Assembly (NCBI RefSeq): GCF_004339675.1
Contig: NZ_SLVM01000007.1
Location: 98,889-162,888, forward strand
Origin: Rhodovulum steppense
GTDB lineage: Bacteria > Pseudomonadota > Alphaproteobacteria > Rhodobacterales > Rhodobacteraceae
Direction: 5' to 3'
Length of the DNA stretch: 64,000 bases
The notes beneath the pieces are model-generated. The model did not search any database. It had not been told where the DNA came from and saw only the letters and a program-made list of their open reading frames with translations. Shown here piece by piece: positions 17,829-26,341 of the stretch. The position numbers and the translations under genes are program-made. Within the stretch, counting starts at the first letter, position 1, and each line of letters starts with the position of its first letter.

Positions 17829-18710
17829 ATGGCTGCTGAGAAACGCGACATCTACCAGCATGTGACCGACCAGATCATCGGCCAGATCGAGGCGGGAACC
17901 CCGCCTTGGCGCCAGCCCTGGACCGGCGGCCAGTCCGGCGTCCACTTCCCCGTCCGCCACAATGGCGAGGAGTATCGCGGGATCAATGTCCTGATGCTCT
18001 GGGCGACCGCGGCGCGCAAGGGCTACGTCTCGGCGCGCTGGATGACCTATCGGCAGGCCCAGGAGCTGGGCGGGCAGCTCCGCAAGGGTGAGAAATCCGC
18101 CATTGTGGTCAAATACGGGACCATCGAGCGGGAAGGCGAGGATGGCGAGGAGCGCAGCATCCCCTATTGCCGCGCCTACCGGGTGTTCAACGCCGACCAG
18201 ATCGAGGGCCTGCCCGAGGCCTGTTACATCCGGCCCGACCCCCCGCGCGACCTCGGCACGACCGCGGATCCCGCGCTGGACGCCTTCGTCCGGGCGACGG
18301 GCGCCGTGATCATCACGACCGAGGAGCCCCGCGCCTATTACGACCTCGCCCGAGACCACATCCACATGCCGCCCATCGGCACGTTCTTCTCGGCCAGCGG
18401 CTATTACGGCACGCTCGCCCATGAACTGACCCACTGGACCGGGGCCGACGCGCGCCTGGCCCGGATCCGGCGGTTTGCCGACCGGAAGACCTATGCCTTC
18501 GAGGAACTGGTCGCCGAGATCGGCGCCTGCATGCTCGGTGTCCGGCTGGGCGTCGAACCGCAATTCGACCAGAGCGGGGCCTATGTCGAAAGCTGGCTTG
18601 CGGCCCTCAAGGAGGACAAGCGCGCGATCTTCCGCGCCGCCTCGGAAGCCCAGAAGGCGTTGGATTTCATCATGGCGCAGGCCGGCAAGGAAACGGAGGC
18701 GGCCGCGTGA
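17829..18710 (+). CDS. ArdC-like antirestriction protein (ssDNA-binding zincin)
   Basis: A 293-aa protein with the ArdC N-terminal ssDNA-binding domain (DIYQHVTDQIIGQIEAGTPPW, YRGINVLMLW) and a C-terminal zinc-metalloprotease-like domain with HELTHWTG at about residues 197-204 plus a downstream EELVAEIG helix giving the third ligand. ArdC proteins protect incoming plasmid DNA from host restriction during conjugation. Length and motifs are complete. A strong AAAGGAG precedes the start. The stop overlaps a GTG that opens the small frame described next. Confidence 0.9.
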   Translation: MAAEKRDIYQHVTDQIIGQIEAGTPPWRQPWTGGQSGVHFPVRHNGEEYRGINVLMLWATAARKGYVSARWMTYRQAQELGGQLRKGEKSAIVVKYGTIEREGEDGEERSIPYCRAYRVFNADQIEGLPEACYIRPDPPRDLGTTADPALDAFVRATGAVIITTEEPRAYYDLARDHIHMPPIGTFFSASGYYGTLAHELTHWTGADARLARIRRFADRKTYAFEELVAEIGACMLGVRLGVEPQFDQSGAYVESWLAALKEDKRAIFRAASEAQKALDFIMAQAGKETEAAA

Positions 18711-18916
18711 GCGGCCCCCCTGCCCCACGTGTCAGTGCGCGGTGCGAAGCCATGGGCGGCTCGTCGATGGTGACCTGTAAAGTGCCGATGACCGCTCTGG
18801 GCGGCGGGCTGATCGCACTTCAGGCCGTGGCGGTCTCGACCGGCCTGCCCTTCACGCTGGTGCTGCTGGCGGCCTGCTACGCGATCATCCGCGGCCTGCT
18901 GAACGAGCCGCGCTGA
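18707..18916 (+). pseudogene. C-terminal fragment of a BCCT-type transporter behind ardC
   Basis: An open frame of 69 codons starts at a GTG that overlaps the ardC stop. Its second half (GGLIALQAVAVSTGLPFTLV and the following LLAACYAIIRGLL) looks like the last membrane helix of BCCT (betaine/choline/carnitine) transporters. The N-terminal 25 residues show no such similarity. I read it as a transporter tail captured behind ardC; whether it is translated as a 69-aa single-pass membrane protein is unknown. Confidence 0.5.
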
Positions 18917-19027
18917 GGCTTCGACTGAACCGGTGATCGGCCGCGTAACCACCGGGATCAGCCTCCGGCAAGCCCGGTGCGGTTCACAACCGAGGCCAAA
19001 AAGTATCCGGTCAGGACGGTCCTGCGA

Positions 19028-19596
19028 TCAAAGCAGGTCGGCGAATTGCTCCAGATCGGCAACCGTGGCGACCAGCCCTTGCTGCGTCAGGATCGCGAGA
19101 TACTCGTCAACGCTTTTAGGCGGGTTCTTCAGACGCGCGCGAACTCTGCGCAGCGCCGAGCAAACAAGACCGGGCGCGAGAGAAAGTTGATTTCGGAAAA
19201 AATCGTCCGGATGCTGGCTCTCTATGCCGAAGGGCGCAAGGGCCTCTGGCGGGAAGTCCTTCAGGTTCTGGGTCAAGATGCGTCACAGCGCCCGACGATA
19301 GCCGCCGCCAGAACGTGGCGATCATCGGGGTCGGGTAATGTGATGGCCGGCACCAAGGCCTCATAGCCGGTGACCAGACAATCGCGTGTGGCCCTGTCCA
19401 TCAAGTCGCGGGTTCGCTCCAGCGCCGCCCGCTCCCGATGAGGTTCGTTACGCAGAAGAGCGTCGATCCATTCCCGATGGATGTCGGCCGTCCACTTGGC
19501 CTTGAAAAGGTCCGTGACCGCCAACTGCATCAGCGCATCGCGCATCGGCGCGGGATATAGGACGTTCGCGTCGAACAGTACCGTGTACTGGCTCAT
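19028..19596 (-). pseudogene. PIN-domain toxin disrupted by a one-base deletion
   Basis: Two consecutive minus-strand frames together make one PIN ribonuclease toxin of about 185 aa. The first (from ATG 19596) has VLFDANVLYPAPMRDALM with the first catalytic Asp and ends at LPDPDDRHVLAAAIVGRCDA. The second continues LTQNLKDFPPEALAPFGIE. The join near 19278-19281 needs one extra base (GC-ATC instead of GCATC) to restore D-A-I-L-T-Q-N. The upstream antitoxin overlaps its start as ATGA. Whether the truncated 107-aa product retains activity is unknown, because the last conserved acidic positions lie around the break. Confidence 0.78.
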
Positions 19597-20057
19597 CTGG
19601 ACCCATAGCCCATGTCCTGCTCTTGAGCGTCCGCGGCCAGTTGATCGAGCACCGCTTCGCGCTCGCTGTCGATCGCGGCCTTGTAGGACATCACGTCCTC
19701 CATGCGGACGCGGCGATGCTTGCCGACCTTCCGATGCGGGATGCTGCCATCCTCGAGCAGCTTGATCAGGAACGGCCGCGAGACGTTCAGGACCTCAGCT
19801 GCCTGCACTGTCGAGAGCTCGGCGTTCTCGGGGATGAGGGTGACCCCGCGCCCCGCTGCCATCGCCTCAAGGATCTCCATGAGCAGTGATACGGCGCCCG
19901 CCGGAAGCTCGATCGGCGTCGTCTGTTCCGAGTCTGTAACGCGAAGCTTCAATGGTGCCCGCGCCTGCACATAGCGTGACAATGCCTGCCCAGAGACGCG
20001 CGCGATCGCCGCGTCCTGCGGTGTCGGTGGCAGGTGCCGGTGTGCCAACATGGCCAT
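19593..20057 (-). CDS. Excisionase-type HTH antitoxin of the PIN toxin
   Basis: A 154-aa DNA-binding protein with an excisionase/MerR-like helix-turn-helix (LSTVQAAEVLNVSRPFLIKLLEDGSIPHRKVGKHRRVRMEDV, about residues 80-121). Such proteins pair with PIN toxins, bind the operon promoter and neutralise the toxin. Its TGA overlaps the toxin ATG. The frame is intact although the toxin is frameshifted, consistent with selection to keep the antitoxin or with recent decay. Confidence 0.8.
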   Translation of the reverse strand: MAMLAHRHLPPTPQDAAIARVSGQALSRYVQARAPLKLRVTDSEQTTPIELPAGAVSLLMEILEAMAAGRGVTLIPENAELSTVQAAEVLNVSRPFLIKLLEDGSIPHRKVGKHRRVRMEDVMSYKAAIDSEREAVLDQLAADAQEQDMGYGSR

Positions 20058-20157
20058 GATGGTGTCCTCTCCTTCCTCTGCTGTCTATCACCATATATGA
20101 AATAAGTGTATTAAGTGCAGCGGTTTTTGTGCACATCCTGCTTTGCGCGGGCTCTGA

Positions 20158-20779
20158 CACCTCTTCCCTGCGGCCGAGCGGCTTGCCGCCCCGCAGGCCG
20201 AGGCCGGACTGACGGTTGCCGCGCTTGCGGAGCGCATCCAGGAGGTCCATCCGGGCGTCGAGCAGATCCGCCGGTCGTCCTCGGGCCGGATCACCGCCTA
20301 CTGCTTCGATCAGGGCGCGCCCGGTGCCGCCGTGATCGACCCCGCGACCGGGCAGGACGTGGCCTCGGCCGACCCGAACCAACTCGAGCGCTGGCTCACC
20401 AACCTTCATCGCTCGCTGTTCCTCGGTGACGGCGGGCGCATCGCCATGGCGGCGGGTGCGGCGGCGATGCTGGTCCTCTCGCTTTCCGGCGCGGCGCTGG
20501 TCGCGCGGCGTATGGGCGGTTGGCGGCACTGGTTCGCGCCTCTGCGGGGTTCCCTCGCGGGCAGGCTGCACGTCGAGATCGCCCGGATCGCCGTTTTCGG
20601 CCTCATTTTGTCGTCCACCACAGCCCTCTGGATGACGGGCGTCCACCTTCGGTCTTCTGCCCGACGGAGGCGCCATGCCAGCCGTCCCCGCCGAGGTCAG
20701 CGGTGAGACGGGGGGCGCTCCGGACCAGATGGCCACGCTGCGGCAGACGCCCGTCGCCAAGCTCTCGGCCGAGGCCTAG
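20158..20779 (+). pseudogene. PepSY-associated membrane protein, truncated and frameshifted
   Basis: From 20158 the frame reads LTVAALAERIQEVHPGVEQI (PepSY domain) and then ALVARRMGGWRHWFAPLRG and HVEIARIAVFGLILSSTTAL, as in PepSY-type iron-regulated membrane proteins. One surplus G at 20637-20639 shifts the frame; in the next frame the sequence continues as TFGLLPDGGAMPAVPAEVSG to a stop at 20779. Both protein ends are missing. No start codon is seen at the left edge, where the similarity begins directly after a stop. Confidence 0.72.
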
Positions 20780-20988
20780 GCAAATGCCGGACCGCACAGG
20801 GTTCGCTGACTCGACGGGACAGCATTTGCATTTGGCAAGTCGCCGGTGATGGCGTGGTACTTCCTGGCCGACGACGGCACCACCATGCGCAGGATCCCCC
20901 CGCAAAAAAGGCCGGGGTCGTCAAGGGCGGGCGGATTGCGGGCGCGTCCTGGGCAGCCCCGGCGGCGCGTGGCATGCCGGGCCGCGGA

Positions 20989-21338
20989 TCACTCGGCCGC
21001 GATGCGGCTGGTGCGCATGACGCCGTCCGTCGGCAGCCGGAACTGGCGCACCAGATCGACCAGCGCGCCGGCTTCCTCGCGCAGACCCTGACCGGCCGCC
21101 GATGTCTGTGCCAGCGTGGCGGCGTTGTTCTGCACATCCTTTTCGAGCGCACCGACCGCGGTGTTGATCTCGGTAATCCCTGTCGCCTGATCCACGGTAT
21201 TGCCCGCGATCTCGGTGACCTTCTCGACGACATGCAGGATCGACTCCTGGATCGCCGACAGCGCCGTGACCGAATCCGATACCAGCCTCACGCCATCGGC
21301 CACATGCGCTTCGCTGCTGCGGATCGCCGCCGATCGCT
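20989..21338 (-). pseudogene. C-terminal fragment of a methyl-accepting chemotaxis protein
   Basis: About 115 codons encode the tail of a receptor signalling domain: SSEAHVADGVRLVSDSV, VTEIAGNTVDQATGITEINT and NNAATLAQTSAAGQGLREEA. An in-frame stop lies about a dozen codons upstream of the recognisable part, and the conserved hairpin tip and membrane parts are absent. It is a remnant, not a functional receptor. Confidence 0.75.
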
Positions 21339-21378
21339 GAGGCTAGGCCAGGGGTTCGTATATTGCCCGCGCAGCATC

Positions 21379-22728
21379 TCAGGGGCGGTTGACCGGCACG
21401 GCGTCGAATTCGGGAACGTCGAGGCCAAGCCCGATATTGCGGGAAAGGTGGTGTGCCTGCTGTCGGATCACGTCGCAGAGACCTTTCGCGGCTGGGCGTG
21501 GGAGCTCGTCGGCTGCCTTGAGGAGTGTCTGGATGATCGACGCGGTCCGCCGCTGCTGCGGCTTGCCGAAGCTACGCGCGCCAAGTGCCTTCAGGAAGTG
21601 ATCGAGATCTTCCCCGGTGATGTCGTCGGCAACCCGTGCCTCCCCGATGCGAAACGACATCTCGTGGGTCACGTTGTCGAGCATGACCGGGTCGATATCG
21701 TAGGCAGGCGCAAGCTCGGGTTTCGACCCGGTATGGAGAAGCGCATGGTTTTTCGCGTGATTGTCGGAATTCCCGAGGACGAGATTCACCAAGGTGATCT
21801 CGAAAAAGGCCTGCCGCGCTTTCGCTGGGACGCGGGTTGCATCGAGAAGGCGGCCGATCGCGCCCGCCGTGAAGGCCCTACCTTCCCCGCCGTTGCGTTC
21901 GTATTTCAGCCAATGGCCGAATCCGAGTGCCTGGCAGAAGTCTTCCTGATGCACCCGATGCACAACGTTCCCGTCGAGGCGGCGGTCGAAGCGTGCCACG
22001 AGAAGGCCCTTCAGGTCCCCTTCGCCCAACACGCAGGTTTCGGCCACCTGGTGCGTCTGGGCCCTGGCCATTAGGCGCGTGGCGAGGTGCTCGCGCAGGA
22101 CCGAGGTCATGTCCGCCGCCCTTGGCACCTTCAGGATATGCGTCGTCGGTGCGCCGCTACCCGGATGCGGCAACCCCAGGCGCCCGTCGGGCAGTCGCGC
22201 GAGCGCGATCTTTCCCTGAACGCCAGCCAGTGGCGACGGATCCTCCGTTTGTGGCGGAACGCGCCGGTGATCCCGCAAGGAGACCATGATTTCTGCAAGT
22301 GACCCGGCGACGGGGAGCGGGTTCGTCACGGCCGACAGGGCTCCGGGTATCGCGGGCGAGCCGTCGAGCGCGCCATAGTCCAGGTCGAGCCGTCCCGGTC
22401 GCTTTCCCGGCGGGGACCCTTCCGGCACGCAGCTGATCGCACCGGGGCAATCGGCTCCTAGATGAAAGAGCAATCCGACGATATCGCGCTCCGAGATGCC
22501 GTGGCGCTGCATGATCTGATCGCGCATCTCGTTCTCGAAGAGCAGGTTGGAAAAGAAACCTCGCGTGATGACATCGCCATAAGGCTCTTCCCGTATCGGC
22601 ATCGACAACGAGACCGGATGGGGAATGGCGTCTGTGATGTAGGCGAAAGACATGGTGCCGTCCTCCGAGGAGGAGAGTTTCCCGACAGGTTCCAGGCCAG
22701 CCTCGAGATAGACATCGAGGACGGTCAT
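21379..22728 (-). CDS. hipA: HipA-family serine/threonine kinase toxin
   Basis: A 449-aa HipA-like kinase. It has the N-terminal HipA domain (VYLEAGLEPVGKLSSSEDGTMSF), then LPDGRLGLPHPGSGAPTTHILK with the nucleotide-binding Lys, and a catalytic region VLGNSDNHAKN with the catalytic Asp and metal-binding Asn, followed by LAPAYDIDPV with the DFG-like Asp. Known relatives phosphorylate glutamyl-tRNA synthetase and cause dormancy. Its ATG overlaps the hipB stop (ATGA). The frame is complete. Confidence 0.92.
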   Translation of the reverse strand: MTVLDVYLEAGLEPVGKLSSSEDGTMSFAYITDAIPHPVSLSMPIREEPYGDVITRGFFSNLLFENEMRDQIMQRHGISERDIVGLLFHLGADCPGAISCVPEGSPPGKRPGRLDLDYGALDGSPAIPGALSAVTNPLPVAGSLAEIMVSLRDHRRVPPQTEDPSPLAGVQGKIALARLPDGRLGLPHPGSGAPTTHILKVPRAADMTSVLREHLATRLMARAQTHQVAETCVLGEGDLKGLLVARFDRRLDGNVVHRVHQEDFCQALGFGHWLKYERNGGEGRAFTAGAIGRLLDATRVPAKARQAFFEITLVNLVLGNSDNHAKNHALLHTGSKPELAPAYDIDPVMLDNVTHEMSFRIGEARVADDITGEDLDHFLKALGARSFGKPQQRRTASIIQTLLKAADELPRPAAKGLCDVIRQQAHHLSRNIGLGLDVPEFDAVPVNRP

Positions 22729-22961
22729 CTTCGATCCACGCCTTCGGGCGGCGTGACCTCGAGAGTCACGCCGAGGTCGCGGCAGATCTGGAGAACGAGA
22801 CCCAGTTGGGCGGTCTCCTTGCCCTGCTCGATGCTCCGGATCGTCGGTCGGGATATCCCGGTCTGAAGCGACAGCGCCTCCTGCGTGATTCCGAGCGCCT
22901 TCCGCGTTCGCCTCAGTACGGTGCCGAGAGATGCGGCATCTGTAATCGGGAGTGTGGTCAT
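22725..22961 (-). CDS. hipB: HipB-like HTH antitoxin
   Basis: A 78-aa Xre-type DNA-binding protein. The helix-turn-helix is LGTVLRRTRKALGITQEALSLQTGISRPTIRSIEQG, residues 12-47. It should neutralise HipA and repress the operon. The ATG at 22961 is used; a TTG at 22970 would add three residues. Only 4 bases separate this ATG from repeat copy 2, and no clear ribosome-binding site is visible, so the repeat must contain or border the hipBA promoter. Confidence 0.87.
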   Translation of the reverse strand: MTTLPITDAASLGTVLRRTRKALGITQEALSLQTGISRPTIRSIEQGKETAQLGLVLQICRDLGVTLEVTPPEGVDRR

Positions 22962-22965
22962 GGGT

Positions 22966-23103
22966 CCCAAATGGAAAAAATCATTTTCAAATGCGGTCTA
23001 TAAGGTAAGACGGCCTCAAAAGGCAAGGATCTTTTCCATTGCCGTGAAGCAAGAGTGAGTCGAGCAAAAAGGAAAAGATCACTTCCATATTTTGCCATGC
23101 TGC
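22966..23103. repeat. Dispersed 138-bp repeat, copy 2, abutting hipB
   Basis: Direct copy of 13604-13742 with roughly ten differences. On the minus strand it lies immediately upstream of hipB and provides TTATAG and TTGAAAA-type promoter-like stretches and three GATC-centred GGAAAAGATC blocks. It could be the hipBA operator region, or a small mobile element that landed there. Confidence 0.8.
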
Positions 23104-23383
23104 AGATATCGATGCCAGTCGCCGCGCCGTCCGGGGCGTTGCGCTCATCATGAATGGCCGCTTCGGGGAACGCCTGGCCGGCGCCATCCGCGCCGATCCG
23201 GAGCTGGCGACGAACAAGCTCGCCGAGGCAAGGGGAAGGTTCCTTGAGTGGCGGCCCTTCAAAATGCCATGGAAGAGGACATCCGTCCGAAGGAGCAACT
23301 ATCGGCGCGCCAACACGTCGCCATGCGCGACCGCTACGCTGACGCTATCACGGGGTGATGATCGCAAGTAACGGAAGATGGGA

Positions 23384-23902
23384 ATGTTCAGTACGCGCGT
23401 CCTTTTCGGTTCAACTGCACTGATGCTGGCCGCGGCTTGCCAGCCGACCACGGAGCAACTTGTCAAGCAGGGGAAACCGATCGAACTCATTTATCCTACG
23501 AAGTCCGGCGTAACTGCCGCAGGCAGGCAAAAAGACTTCACCAATTGCAGGATAGAGGCGGCTCAACGCGTACCGCAGCACACAATGACGCGCACGACAC
23601 CCACCTACACCACACCCATTCAAACGCAGTGCTACAACTACGGTTACACGGTAAGCTGCAACACCACCGGTGGCCAAACCTATGGGGGCAACACCTACAC
23701 CTATGACGCGAACTTGGAGCTTCGCGCGGCGGCCGAAGCACAATGCTTGCATCGAAAGGGCTACACGTTGACGACTATCCCCAAGTGCCCGCCTGGAGAA
23801 AAAACAAAGCCCGTCCGCGAGCAACTGTATGCCTTGTCCCGAAATACTTGCTACGTGGCTGACGAAAAGGGAAACTACGCTGTAACTGAAAAGCTCCGAT
23901 GA
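23384..23902 (+). CDS. Putative Cys-rich lipoprotein of unknown function
   Basis: A 172-aa exported protein. The signal peptide ends in a lipobox (LMLAAAC) with the lipidated Cys at about residue 19. The mature part has several Cys and Thr/Tyr-rich segments (TMTRTTPTYTTPIQTQCYNYGY) and no recognised enzyme motif. The ATG at 23384 has GGAAG at a proper distance; an ATG six bases earlier is also in frame. The 280 bases before it, after the repeat, contain no gene I can name. Confidence 0.7.
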   Translation: MFSTRVLFGSTALMLAAACQPTTEQLVKQGKPIELIYPTKSGVTAAGRQKDFTNCRIEAAQRVPQHTMTRTTPTYTTPIQTQCYNYGYTVSCNTTGGQTYGGNTYTYDANLELRAAAEAQCLHRKGYTLTTIPKCPPGEKTKPVREQLYALSRNTCYVADEKGNYAVTEKLR

Positions 23903-24182
23903 GGCAGGGCGGCGGGCTTTGATGATGTGACCGTCCCCCTTTGTGGATCATTGCAGACCCACCTTGGCACATCGATGCCGTCGGGGGGGGGGCGGTCAGG
24001 TCACGTCCGTCAAGCTGGGGAACGTCCGAAAAACGTCCGTCCCCTCGGTTGATCAAATACACATTGACGCCAAATAGCCTTCTAACCTGCGGCTGGGGTC
24101 AATACCGGCGCCGATCATGATCCCTTCACTTCCATAGAAAACGCCGTGATTACAGAATGCTGAGTTTCCAAAGGCGGAAGGG

Positions 24183-24379
24183 TCACGTTTCCGTGCTGAT
24201 CCACACCATGGCGCGCACTAGGGCCTCGACATCGAGCTTGCGTTTGCCCGAGCGCAGGGCACGGCCGAGGGCGCGATCGAAGCCGAGATCCTTCCACAAC
24301 TCGTGCAGCGCGAAGACGTCGCCATAGGCCCGGGCCGGCTCATGGGTGATCTCGTCCGAGGTGTCGGCGAGGCGCTCCT
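24183..24379 (-). pseudogene. Transposase fragment, possibly IS1634-type
   Basis: About 65 codons in one open frame (ITHEPARAYGDVFALHELWK and KRKLDVEALVRAMVWISTE) resemble the N-terminal part of IS1634-like transposases. It is cut at the upstream side by a short AT-rich junction (24380-24470) that leads into the IS21 fragment. No start codon is seen. The family is given from memory of the pattern. Confidence 0.5.
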
Positions 24380-24470
24380 AATGCCAGCGAAAAAATGGCA
24401 CCTTTTTGTCACTCTCCCGTACAAGATCATGAAAAATCGACCCCAGTGAGGGTTGCGGACTGGGGATGCG

Positions 24471-25131
24471 TCTGCGTCTGCACGTTCGGCCAGCGCCTGC
24501 CAATGGCGCTGGAAGCTGGGCAGGCGCAGCGCGGAAAGCATGGCGGGCAGCGCGTGGACATCGACGGGGCGGGGAGCGGCGGGGGCGGTCATGCGCAGCC
24601 CTCCAGCAGGGCGTCGAAGCTGGCCAGTTCTGTCAGGGCGACGGGGGTGTCGATCGGGAGGGCCCGCTGTGGCGGCTCCAGTCGTTCCTTCAGCCGGCGG
24701 GCCTCGGGCAGCTCGCCCCGACCGAGGCTGTCGGCGATCAGGAGGGCCAGTTCGGCCTCGCAGCCTTCGTCATGGGCGAGGCAGAGCAGGTCGACCATGC
24801 GACGGCAGGCGTCGCGGCGGGGCAAGGCGGCGGAGAAGGCGGCCCAGGCCTCGGCGTATTCCGGGCGCGGAAACAGGCCGTCGCGATAGACCGAACCTGC
24901 CAGCGCCTGCGGCTTGCGGCGCAGGGCATGAATCACATGGCGATAGTTGACGCAATGGACGCGCACGCCGTCATCACGCCCCCGGCGTCGCGGGTGGGTG
25001 ACGACATGGGTGGCGCCAAGGAAGGCCTCGATCCGGTCGTCGTAGACGTGAACCCGCAGCCGCTGACCGATCAGCTGCGAGGGCGCGGAGTAGAACACGC
25101 TGTGAACGAGGAAGCCCCCGGTCTTCGTCAC
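24471..25131 (-). mobile_element. 661-bp fragment of the IS21 element, truncated on both sides
   Basis: Bases 24471-25131 match 15519-16179 at a constant offset of 8952 with only a handful of substitutions (more than 99% identical by eye). The fragment holds the first 41 codons of istB and the last about 177 codons of istA but neither IS end. It lies in the same orientation as the complete copy, so recombination between the two would remove about 9 kb. Confidence 0.9.
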
Positions 25132-25286
25132 GCCGGCCTAAAAGATCAAGAACTTGCGGGCCTGCAACGAAGCGCGCCACGCCCATGGCCTTGCGGGGTT
25201 CGACACCTCGCTGCCGGTTGCACCGCCCCGGCGCTGCCCGGATTGCGGGCTCACCCAGACGGGGCGCAGCGCGTGCCTCAACAGTT

Positions 25287-25760
25287 TCAGGCGGTCGCAG
25301 GCGGTAGCGGCAGGCGCGGGCCGCGCAGTGGTTGCGGCGCATCGCTGCGCGTGAAGCGTCCCGGCGGAAGCAGGATGTCGGCCAGGGTATAGCGGTCAAA
25401 GGCCGCAATGAAGGCCCCCACGCTCTCGTTGACAACCTCTGCAAGACGGCAACCGCGCGTGATCGGACACATGTTTTCGGTCTGGAAACACTCGACCATC
25501 CCGAAATCCGGCTCGGTCTTGCGCAACAGCACGCCCAGGTTGATCTGTTCGGGTGCCCGTGCCAGCATGAAGCCGCCATGATGGCCGCGCAGGGCGCTGA
25601 CATAGCCCTCGGCCGACAGGAACATCACCACCTTCTTGAGGTGCATCCGCGAGATGCCGAAAAGCTGCGCCGTCTCCTCGACGGTCACGCGCTCGCCGGG
25701 GCGGCTGGCGGCGAAAAGCAGTGCGCGCAGGGCGTAGTCGCTGAACTTGGTGAGTCGCAT
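25287..25760 (-). CDS. nsrR: Rrf2-family NO-sensing repressor NsrR
   Basis: A 157-aa Rrf2 regulator starting MRLTKFSDYALRALLFAA. The winged helix holds VTVEETAQLFGISRMHLKKVV and the wing RGHHGGFMLA. The three cluster ligands Cys91, Cys98 and Cys104 (CFQTENMCPITRGC) match the spacing in NsrR, whose Fe-S cluster reacts with NO and then releases DNA. It is divergent from the nos cluster, so it likely controls nos and itself. A longer frame starts at 25820, but 25760 is the family start. The last 20 residues (Pro/Arg-rich) are atypical. The interval 25132-25286 shows no clear gene. Confidence 0.87.
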   Translation of the reverse strand: MRLTKFSDYALRALLFAASRPGERVTVEETAQLFGISRMHLKKVVMFLSAEGYVSALRGHHGGFMLARAPEQINLGVLLRKTEPDFGMVECFQTENMCPITRGCRLAEVVNESVGAFIAAFDRYTLADILLPPGRFTRSDAPQPLRGPRLPLPPATA

Positions 25761-25918
25761 GCAGGGCCTCCGAAACTGTTCGGCCGGTTTGCGGAAATAT
25801 GTCGGCCACGGACTTGACATGGCTCAACCCGCGCCGACCCCGGGCAACAGCCAAGGCGGGAAGTTTTTCGATTCCGGCCGGCTTCCTGATGAAAATCACC
25901 ATTTCAGGAGCATTCGCC

Positions 25919-25932
25919 TTGATCCTGATCAA
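25919..25932 (+). promoter_or_regulatory. FNR/NNR-type binding site upstream of nosC
   Basis: TTGATCCTGATCAA is a perfect TTGAT-N4-ATCAA palindrome, the consensus of FNR/NNR/DNR-type activators. It ends 33 bases before the nosC ATG, close enough that the promoter it activates must start transcription within a short leader. It fits control of N2O reduction by low oxygen and NO. Confidence 0.85.
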
Positions 25933-25965
25933 TGTCGTCTCCGCCCGGATCGGAAAGGTTGCGGT

Positions 25966-26337
25966 ATGCAATCGCGTACCCGCCATCCGTTCCTGCCCCT
26001 GCTGCTTGCCCTGGCCTTGGTCCTGTCTGGACTTGCGCAAGGTCATGCGCTGGCCGGGACTGCGGCAGGCCAGATCGAGATGGAGATCTGCGCAGGCGGC
26101 GAGGCCCGCCGCGTGGTGATCGACGCGCTTGGCGCTCCGGTGGATCCGGACGAAACCTGCCAGCGCAAGCTCTGCCCCGATTGCGTGTCCGTCAAGGACG
26201 CCACGCTGGCAGGCGCCCCTGCGCCTGTCGGCCACCGGTTGCCGCGCCGCGGCGCAAGGGCCCGCCCCGCTTTCCGTTTCCGTCCGCACCGCCGGCCGCA
26301 GGCCGCGCAGGCGCGCGCCCCTCCAAGCATGGCCTGA
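25966..26337 (+). CDS. nosC: NosC-like small exported protein
   Basis: A 123-aa protein with an N-terminal signal or anchor helix (FLPLLLALALVLSGLAQGHA) followed by a Cys-containing segment, MEICAGGEARRVV and CQRKLCPDCVS, where CxxC could bind metal or a redox partner. The tail is Arg/Pro-rich. Position at the head of nosRZDFYLX matches nosC of the nosCRZDFYLX order I know from Paracoccus; its function is not established. GGAAAGG precedes the ATG. DUF2946-type proteins share the general plan and are an alternative label. Confidence 0.65.
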   Translation: MQSRTRHPFLPLLLALALVLSGLAQGHALAGTAAGQIEMEICAGGEARRVVIDALGAPVDPDETCQRKLCPDCVSVKDATLAGAPAPVGHRLPRRGARARPAFRFRPHRRPQAAQARAPPSMA

Positions 26338-26341
26338 TCTG

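Noticed and set aside
17361..18728. A 455-codon minus-strand frame over ardC
   Set aside because: Shadow of the ArdC-like gene, which has a good ribosome-binding site and a zinc motif on the plus strand.
22987..23298. A 103-codon minus-strand frame starting in the interval after repeat copy 2
   Set aside because: The frame shares its last 30 codons only with the other repeat copy, in another context; it has no ribosome-binding site or family match.
24380..24470. AT-rich joint next to the IS21 fragment as the end of another IS21-type element
   Set aside because: It has some IS-end-like strings (GAAAAAATGGCACC) but no matching second end or target duplication could be identified.
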